Positions 44,201 through 49,026 of a stretch of DNA of 49,026 nucleotides are shown here, one piece after another. Position numbers and translations under genes: made by a program. The notes under the pieces were generated by a model. That model was not told the origin of the DNA. It did no database searches and was given only the letters and a program-made list of their open reading frames with translations. Position 1 is the first letter of the stretch. Each line of letters starts with the position of its first letter. The stretch lies in NCBI GenBank assembly GCA_013115145.1, contig JAAPAO010000059.1:1044-50069 (forward strand), given 5' to 3'. The stretch comes from Perkinsus chesapeaki (Eukaryota > Perkinsozoa > Perkinsida > Perkinsidae).

Positions 44201-44663
44201 TGCTGGTAACCAGGAATGTGATACCTCAGATGCTTACACGACAACCTATGGAGGGTCGTGGACGAGAAGGTGGTCTACGATTTGGAGAGATGGAACGAGA
44301 CTGCATGATTAGTCATGGAGCAGCCAAGTTCCTTAAGGAGAGGCTCTTCGATATCTCGGATGCATACAGGTAGCGTTGAATGACGGATTCTCGGCATCTT
44401 GTCAACTTGTTGGTATCATGTCTTTGCTTAGGGTACACGTTTGTGATAACTGTGGTATGTTCGCAATAGCGAATCTATACAAGAATCATTACGAGTGTAA
44501 AGCGTGTAAGAACTCCACGATATCACAGGTGAGAGATGCTCCTCCTTCGGTGATTAGTGGGAATTACGAAGTTCAGGTACACATACCATACGCATGCAAG
44601 CTGCTGTTCCAAGAGCTGATGACAATGTCTATTATGCCAAAACTCGTTCTCAAGGTCGCTTGA
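38202..44663 (+). CDS. RPB2: DNA-directed RNA polymerase II subunit RPB2, multi-exon
   Basis: RPB2 is the second-largest core subunit of RNA polymerase II and forms the wall, fork and half of the active cleft. The model starts [16 protein letters not shown] (38202), an acidic N-terminus whose link to the rest is uncertain. Clear RPB2 sequence begins at about 38840: [76 protein letters not shown]. Later blocks are [73 protein letters not shown] and [20 protein letters not shown] (about 43547), then [37 protein letters not shown] and [20 protein letters not shown]. The C-terminal zinc site is CDNCG (44442) and CKACK (44496), ending [15 protein letters not shown]-stop. RYTERDCS distinguishes Pol II from Pol I/III. 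Introns are mostly 40-60 nt. Confidence 0.95.
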
Positions 44664-45203
44664 TTACTCCCCGTAACTTTCACTGTTTACACGTTTACAC
44701 ATTTCTATCCTTTCTCGCTTAGTGTTAGTTACCCGAATACACTTGCATGAGAGGCGCGGGCTAAGTTGCAGGCCGAGGTGTCGTCAGGTGGCCGGGCGCA
44801 GCCACGGTCACCATAGGAAGCAGTTTTGAATGGTTAAAAGGTGGAATCTACCCTCAGACGTAGAGGAAACGACCATCTTGTGCAAGACAATGCAGAAGTT
44901 TACGGGGATGCACGAAAAAGAGAATGACAACAAAACTACTGGACATCACCGAGTACCGATTATTATAGCAGTCGAATCGGTATTTTGTTCGTGCCGTGAT
45001 TATTTGATCTACTCATGAAACGCAACATGGAGGCAATTAAAAACCGATCATCGACAAACGAAATCGGGTGGTATGGTTGAAGCTCTGATGAATAATGTTT
45101 AATATTATGGCATCACTTCGCTGGAGAAAATGGGGATGTCCTGCCACAGAAAAACACTTGCTTTCACGCGAGCAGTTGTAGATATTAGTAGAAGAGTGTG
45201 ATC
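44664..45203. other. Convergent intergenic stretch, nothing recognised
   Basis: RPB2 (+) and the secreted orphan (-) end toward each other. A 62-codon plus frame at 44830-45018 has no recognisable motif. No hairpin comparable to those after the stops at 10905 or 11854 was noticed. Confidence 0.5.
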
Positions 45204-46097
45204 CTATCTGCAGGGGGTGAAGATTGTAGAGGTAGGGGTTAGCTCGGTGACCGAGGTTGGCTTGATGACCTTCCCGTAGTACAGAATGATCTGATCGCGC
45301 AGCAGATCAAACGCAAGCCCGTGCCCAGCCATGAAGAAGCCTTCCGAGATTCTCGCCTCGGTACCATCGGGCATGATCTCGCTCAAGCGAGTGATGTCCC
45401 TTTCTTGGTTCTTTACAATGGTGATGTTCATAGGGTAAACATCTCCATTGAATGACCAATCCAACCAAATAGCGGACCAAGGAATGTCGGGACTGCCAGC
45501 GTTGGACACCACCAGAGTCCTTGCTACACCATTGGCGCTTGTGTTAGAAGTGAAGAGGAGCTGGAAGTTTTTGCCTTCCACTGAACCACAGAAAAGCCTG
45601 TTCAAAAAGTATTGGTGACAACCCTCATAGGACAAGTGCAAACGCTTCTGTTCAGAGGTATAAGTTTGCACTGAAGGCCGCACAGTCGAGGTCGGCGCAT
45701 GGTAATCCAAATTTTCTAGCTTTGAAGCGTCCAGGCCGACTTCTTTGGCGAATGATCTCGTCTTGTTGGCGTAAGAGGCAAGTTTCACGCTTGCATCAGG
45801 TGGCTCGCCGACGGCTTTCGGAGGCTCCAATCTAGAGCCGAAAGTATTTGCTGCTTGGTGCTCTTGTGCCGTGTAACCAATGACACCCTCAGAAGCGTAC
45901 TTGCCGGATGTGGACATACCATATAGAGCGACCTCGCCAGTGGTTATATTATTATTAATTACTTTTGTAAGAGCAAACCGCATGACCACCTTAGGGAGGT
46001 CTTTCTGTGCGAAGGTAGTACAGTACATTCCGCGGGGACCAACATAATCACCGATAGCGAGCTCGAAGATAGAACAGGCTAGTAAGAAAAATCTCAT
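45204..46097 (-). CDS. Intronless secreted orphan, 297 residues
   Basis: The family is not recognised. The first true ATG (46097) gives MRFFLLACSIFELAIGDYVG, a short signal peptide likely cut before DYVGPRG; the in-frame GTG at 46109 is not a likely start. The mature part has few cysteines (MYCTTF, EGCHQYF, RLFCGSV and the last residues TPCR), several N-x-S/T sites (NNITTG, ANKTRS, SNTSAN, MNITIV) and beta-rich segments such as FQLLFTSNTSANGVARTLVV and WLDWSFNGDVYPMNITIVKN. There is no C-terminal membrane tail. No similarity to the six-cysteine family at 25.7/37.1 kb was evident. Like those genes it is one exon in an intron-rich setting. Confidence 0.8.
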   Translation of the reverse strand: MRFFLLACSIFELAIGDYVGPRGMYCTTFAQKDLPKVVMRFALTKVINNNITTGEVALYGMSTSGKYASEGVIGYTAQEHQAANTFGSRLEPPKAVGEPPDASVKLASYANKTRSFAKEVGLDASKLENLDYHAPTSTVRPSVQTYTSEQKRLHLSYEGCHQYFLNRLFCGSVEGKNFQLLFTSNTSANGVARTLVVSNAGSPDIPWSAIWLDWSFNGDVYPMNITIVKNQERDITRLSEIMPDGTEARISEGFFMAGHGLAFDLLRDQIILYYGKVIKPTSVTELTPTSTIFTPCR

Positions 46098-46492
46098 GAG
46101 AGAGGACACTGCAGGAGCTGCGAAGGAGCGACCAGCGAAGGGGGTATATGGCTCGCACTCCGCGCTCTAAACTGAGCTTGAGACGCCGAATCTCTTCGCT
46201 TTCCTACCCTGTACGTGTACTTGCAACGCGGATGCTCCACCCTTTTTTCTGATAGCTATACTTTTCTTAACTTTGGTATTTCGATGCTTTCCTTCACACT
46301 GGCCGGTGCTGGGAAGCGTTTGCCCACCGCGTCGTTCCGGCAGGAACATGCGCCTTGGATGAAGGAACTCCCGCCGGATGATTTTTCGCTCAAGTAGTAC
46401 TGCTTTTTGAGGCTTTTCATGAGTTCAGTCGAGTAGGTGTGATTGTCTCGTGCCCGTTATATCTCTTTATAGTACTAAGCTGACATTTTCTG

Positions 46493-47290
46493 ATGGTTAA
46501 TCCTTCTTCGTCTAATGCCCTGACTGTTGGGTTTGCACCCGAAAACGAGTGGCTTGATCCCGCTATGGCTACACTTTGGGTTCCTCCTCGAGCTCACGTA
46601 TACCGCCTCATCCATCACGAGTGTTGTGTACGCGACGCCTTATCGAAGATCGATAACCGGATCTCAGTTTAACCGAGTCGGTTGGGGCACGCTACACTAG
46701 GTAGCCGATCCAATGGTCCCCATACTTCGAGGTGGTGACTCACCACTGGTGAGTGCCGGCCCGTTCGCCTTGAACCAAGGCCCTTGGCATGACACTTTCT
46801 ACAGCTGAAGTTTTCGTTGGTCAAAGTTCTGGGAGCAGCAGTATTGAGTGGTATCTTCCCCACAAAGCCCGACTCTAGCTTAGCATTAGATTCTTAGTGA
46901 CTATCAAAGTGACTCCCGTTCATCAGAAAAAGATGTTGTTCTACGGGCAATGGAGAAAGTTCCATGTGGCTTTGGCACAGTGTTAGAACACGCAACTCGT
47001 CTTGTAGCTTGCAAGCATACCATCGCATAACATGCAGATTATGGGTTTACGTAAGGCATAGTTCCATCATCCAGCAGAAGCGTCGTGCTCCAACGATTGC
47101 CTTGAGGCTCAAAAGGGCTGTCTTCGGTGACATATCTTTTTGTTGGTTACTGTTTGACGCAAAGCTCATCACAGCAGAAACTAGGAACGAGTTTATAGAG
47201 ACTCCCTATTGGGGACTGCCGCCAAGTAGGTCGGCTGACTGCAGTGTACAGGAACACTATGATGGGACGGAGAGTCTAACAACTACTTGA
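46493..47290 (+). CDS. Doubtful multi-exon gene, unrecognised
   Basis: Possible coding blocks are MVNPSSSNALTVGFAPENEW and LWVPPRAHVYRLIHHECCVR with DALSKIDNRI (46493-46670), a block around EKDVVLRAMEKVPCGFGTVL (about 46930-46990) and RAPTIALRLKRAVFGDISFC with LITAETRNEFIETPYWGLPP (about 47090-47220), ending GTESLTTT-stop at 47290. They read like protein but I could not link them with convincing splice sites. An earlier small frame at 46283-46396 (MLSFTLAGAGKRLPTASF..) may be part of it. Function unknown; the region could be pseudogenic. Confidence 0.25.
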
Positions 47291-47489
47291 TATCGACTTA
47301 GCCAGTGGGAATAAATGAAGTTGTTATGCAGCGCAAAAACACCGGGAGAACTCGCTTGCTGCATCATAGCAGGCCTTCCTGAGGAGGGCTTCTTCTCCCG
47401 AGATGTCGCAATACCACATACAGAACTCCATACAAAGTACTGTTGGTGTTTAGTTATAATGATATTAGGCTTATCACGACGTCACAGGC

Positions 47490-48008
47490 TTACCACGCAG
47501 CACGAGCAGCTGTACGGACAGAATCCCCAGCAGCACGACCAGCAGTGCGAGCAGAGTCGCCTGCAGCGCGACCAGCGATACGAGCAGAGTCACCAGCGGC
47601 ATAACCAGCAGTGCGAGCGGAGTCCCCAGCAGCATGACCAGCAGCATGACCAGAATCACCAGCAACTCTTGCCGAGGTACGTATTGAATCAGCTGCAGCG
47701 CGGGCAGATGTCCTTATGGAATCGCCAGAAGCATGGGCCGCCATACGCGCAGAGTCACTGGTCGCATGGGCCGCGGTCCGAGCCGAATCACCAGCTGCGC
47801 GGGCAGCTGTTCTAACTGCACCAGCGCCTCCATTGACCGATGCAGCAGTCGTCTGGGCGTTCTGTGTAGCTGCCGCCGCGTCAGCAGTGGCTGCGGCACT
47901 CACTTGCGCGCTAGCACTAGTAGCGGCCTGAGCAACGTCACACGCGGATCTTGTCACATCCGTCGCAAGCTTGGTAACATCGGATGTCAAATCTGTGAGA
48001 AATCCCAT
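47490..48008 (-). CDS. Intronless LEA-like protein with nine 11-residue Ala-rich repeats
   Basis: The ATG at 48008 gives 172 residues, MGFLTDLTSDVTKLATDVTR.., with no signal peptide. Residues about 68-166 are nine perfect-length 11-mers of the form AGRAAGDSART (variants AAHASGDSIRT, AGYAAGDSARI, SARVAGDSGHA). The DNA period is therefore 33 bp. Eleven-residue Ala-rich repeats with fixed acidic and basic positions are the hallmark of group 3 LEA proteins and apolipoprotein-like amphipathic helices, which coat membranes or protect proteins on drying, cold or salt stress. The N-terminal part (residues 20-60) is also Ala/Thr-rich and probably helical. The exact LEA_4 consensus (TAxxAKExAxx) is not kept, since Arg and Asp replace Lys and Glu. 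A related gene follows upstream at 48711. Confidence 0.75.
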   Translation of the reverse strand: MGFLTDLTSDVTKLATDVTRSACDVAQAATSASAQVSAAATADAAAATQNAQTTAASVNGGAGAVRTAARAAGDSARTAAHATSDSARMAAHASGDSIRTSARAAADSIRTSARVAGDSGHAAGHAAGDSARTAGYAAGDSARIAGRAAGDSARTAGRAAGDSVRTAARAAW

Positions 48009-48710
48009 TTTACAAAACAATTAACTACACAATCAGAAATGCTGGCAAGAGACCTCTGAATTTTGGACAGAGGATGAACGCCATCATAATAAATTATCAC
48101 TCCCGAAAAACGCCAAACTAAAATGCGCTAGACCGAGGCGAAAAACTGTTGGCGAGAGTAGATCGAAACGCAACGGCTTTGTGTCGGCTGTCCCGAGTCG
48201 GACAAATAGTGCTACTCATCCCAGGATACTAAGACACGCCAGGGGGCAGTCTCGCTGTCACGTAACTTCGAGTTTGGGAAACCCTACGCAAATTCCCAGT
48301 CGCGCGGCTAACAACCAAGGGTAACGCGACTCAGAAATGACCAATCTGAAGCACTAAGACAAGGCTTGTGTCACAAGCTGACTAAGAACATATGGACGCT
48401 CCCAGCGAGGACTGATACACTTATGCGGCAGGTTAGTTAAGTCCAAGGAAATTCGAAATCCGAATCAATCTACTATAAACTCAACACAATGCTTTTAAAG
48501 TAACCCCTGAGTGGCTTATGACGATCAACACGCGAAGAGAAGCGATATCACCACGATCGCCTAACGGCATACAGAATTTGAGTCAGACTGCACTCATGGA
48601 ACAAGGGAATTGTCAAGCGGGTATATTTGTCACTCTTATGATGGCTTTGATAGTACATATTTTATGAATAAACTCATATCAGGATACAACGTTAAACGTC
48701 ACATAAAAGT
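48009..48710. other. 5' region of the LEA-like gene; nothing recognised
   Basis: About 700 bp between two tandem minus-strand LEA-like genes. It holds the 5' region of the 47490-48008 gene and the 3' flank of the next. No coding block, RNA gene or clear repeat was seen. Confidence 0.5.
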
Positions 48711-49026
48711 TTAGGGAGAACCTCTGAATACAGTGCGGACACTGTCATGAATGGATCGACCAGTAGCATGGCCAGCATCACGAATGGCGCTGCCGCTAGC
48801 ATGACCCGCATCGTGAACAGCTTGACCTGCTGCTTTACTTGCAGCTCGAATATTCTGAGTCTCCGAGGTAGTGCTTTCAGAAGCAGGGGCCGAAGAAGCA
48901 GTGTCTCGCTGTACCGAAGCAGAAGTACTGGTAGAACCGGTAGAGTTTGGGGTACCTAGAGCATTATTAACACCAATCTGGGCACCACGAACGGCGGTAT
49001 CGACACCGAGTTGAGCGCCTCTCGCG
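48711..49026 (-). CDS. Second LEA-like 11-mer repeat protein, partial (5' end beyond window)
   Basis: On the minus strand the frame is open from the window edge to a TAA at 48711. The visible 104 residues begin with 11-mers (RGAQLGVDTAV, RGAQIGVNNAL), then a Ser/Thr-rich linker (TPNSTGSTSTSASVQRDTAS). They end with three more 11-mers (AGQAVHDAGHA, SGSAIRDAGHA, TGRSIHDSVRT) and VFRGSP. Spacing and residue pattern match the LEA-like protein at 47490-48008, so the two form a tandem pair. The N-terminus is missing, so length and targeting are unknown. Confidence 0.6.
   Translation of the reverse strand, partial: ARGAQLGVDTAVRGAQIGVNNALGTPNSTGSTSTSASVQRDTASSAPASESTTSETQNIRAASKAAGQAVHDAGHASGSAIRDAGHATGRSIHDSVRTVFRGSP

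Noticed and set aside
47315-47815. Plus-strand 166-codon Gln/His-rich frame with 11-residue periodicity
   Set aside because: It is the mirror of the 33-bp repeats of the LEA-like gene. The minus frame has the better start, composition and a tandem paralogue.
1-49026. Spliced-leader gene or leader sequence of the dinoflagellate/perkinsid type
   Set aside because: No stretch ending in TTGGCTCAAG was found on either strand, so there is no support in this window.

Overview
The window looks like nuclear DNA of a gene-dense protist, most likely an alveolate close to Perkinsus. This is inferred, not searched. The reasons are many canonical GT-AG introns of only about 40-55 nt, clearly eukaryotic housekeeping proteins (cullin, exosome CSL4, COG8, Pol II RPB2, ELOF1, SR splicing factors), and an RGG/RS-rich protein whose C-terminus carries a short helical motif (FIRENRLDERAASALL) of a type I associate with perkinsid and dinoflagellate RNA-binding proteins. 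No bacterial operon, rRNA, CRISPR array or complete transposon was seen. Most conserved genes had to be pieced together from short exons, so their exon borders are hand-made models.

Layout. 1-970: two short tandem repeats and a gene-poor stretch. 968-11.9 kb (all +): a CUL1-like cullin, exosome subunit CSL4, a SARNP/Tho1-type SAP protein, an RGG/RS protein and a small unknown gene. Strong hairpins lie in several 3' flanks and a possible mariner-type terminus lies at 7.3 kb. 12.3-19.6 kb (+): COG8, an NADH-cytochrome b5 reductase and an intronless secreted phospholipase B-like protein. 19.7-24.7 kb (-): a folate-receptor/NPC1-N-like membrane protein and an M3 metallopeptidase. 25.7-33 kb (+): an intronless secreted orphan, two adjacent SRSF3/SRSF7-like SR genes, a long unrecognised multi-exon gene and ELOF1. 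33.2-36.4 kb (+): an ATG1/ULK-type kinase with a tRNA-Trp gene antisense inside one intron. 37.1-38.0 kb (-): an intronless, predicted GPI-anchored paralogue of the 25.7 kb orphan, divergent from RPB2 (38.2-44.7 kb, +). 45.2-49.0 kb: an intronless secreted orphan (-), a doubtful gene (+) and two intronless 11-residue-repeat LEA-like genes (-), the last cut by the window end.

Two patterns stand out. First, intron-rich conserved intracellular genes contrast with single-exon genes that encode secreted, surface or lineage-specific proteins. Second, many genes serve mRNA production (RPB2, ELOF1, two SR factors, SARNP, CSL4, RGG protein), although nothing shows they are co-regulated. The most novel items are the two-member six-cysteine secreted family (25.7 and 37.1 kb), the LEA-like 11-mer pair (47.5-49.0 kb), the matched 269/271-nt introns of the SR genes, and the tRNA-Trp nested in a kinase intron.
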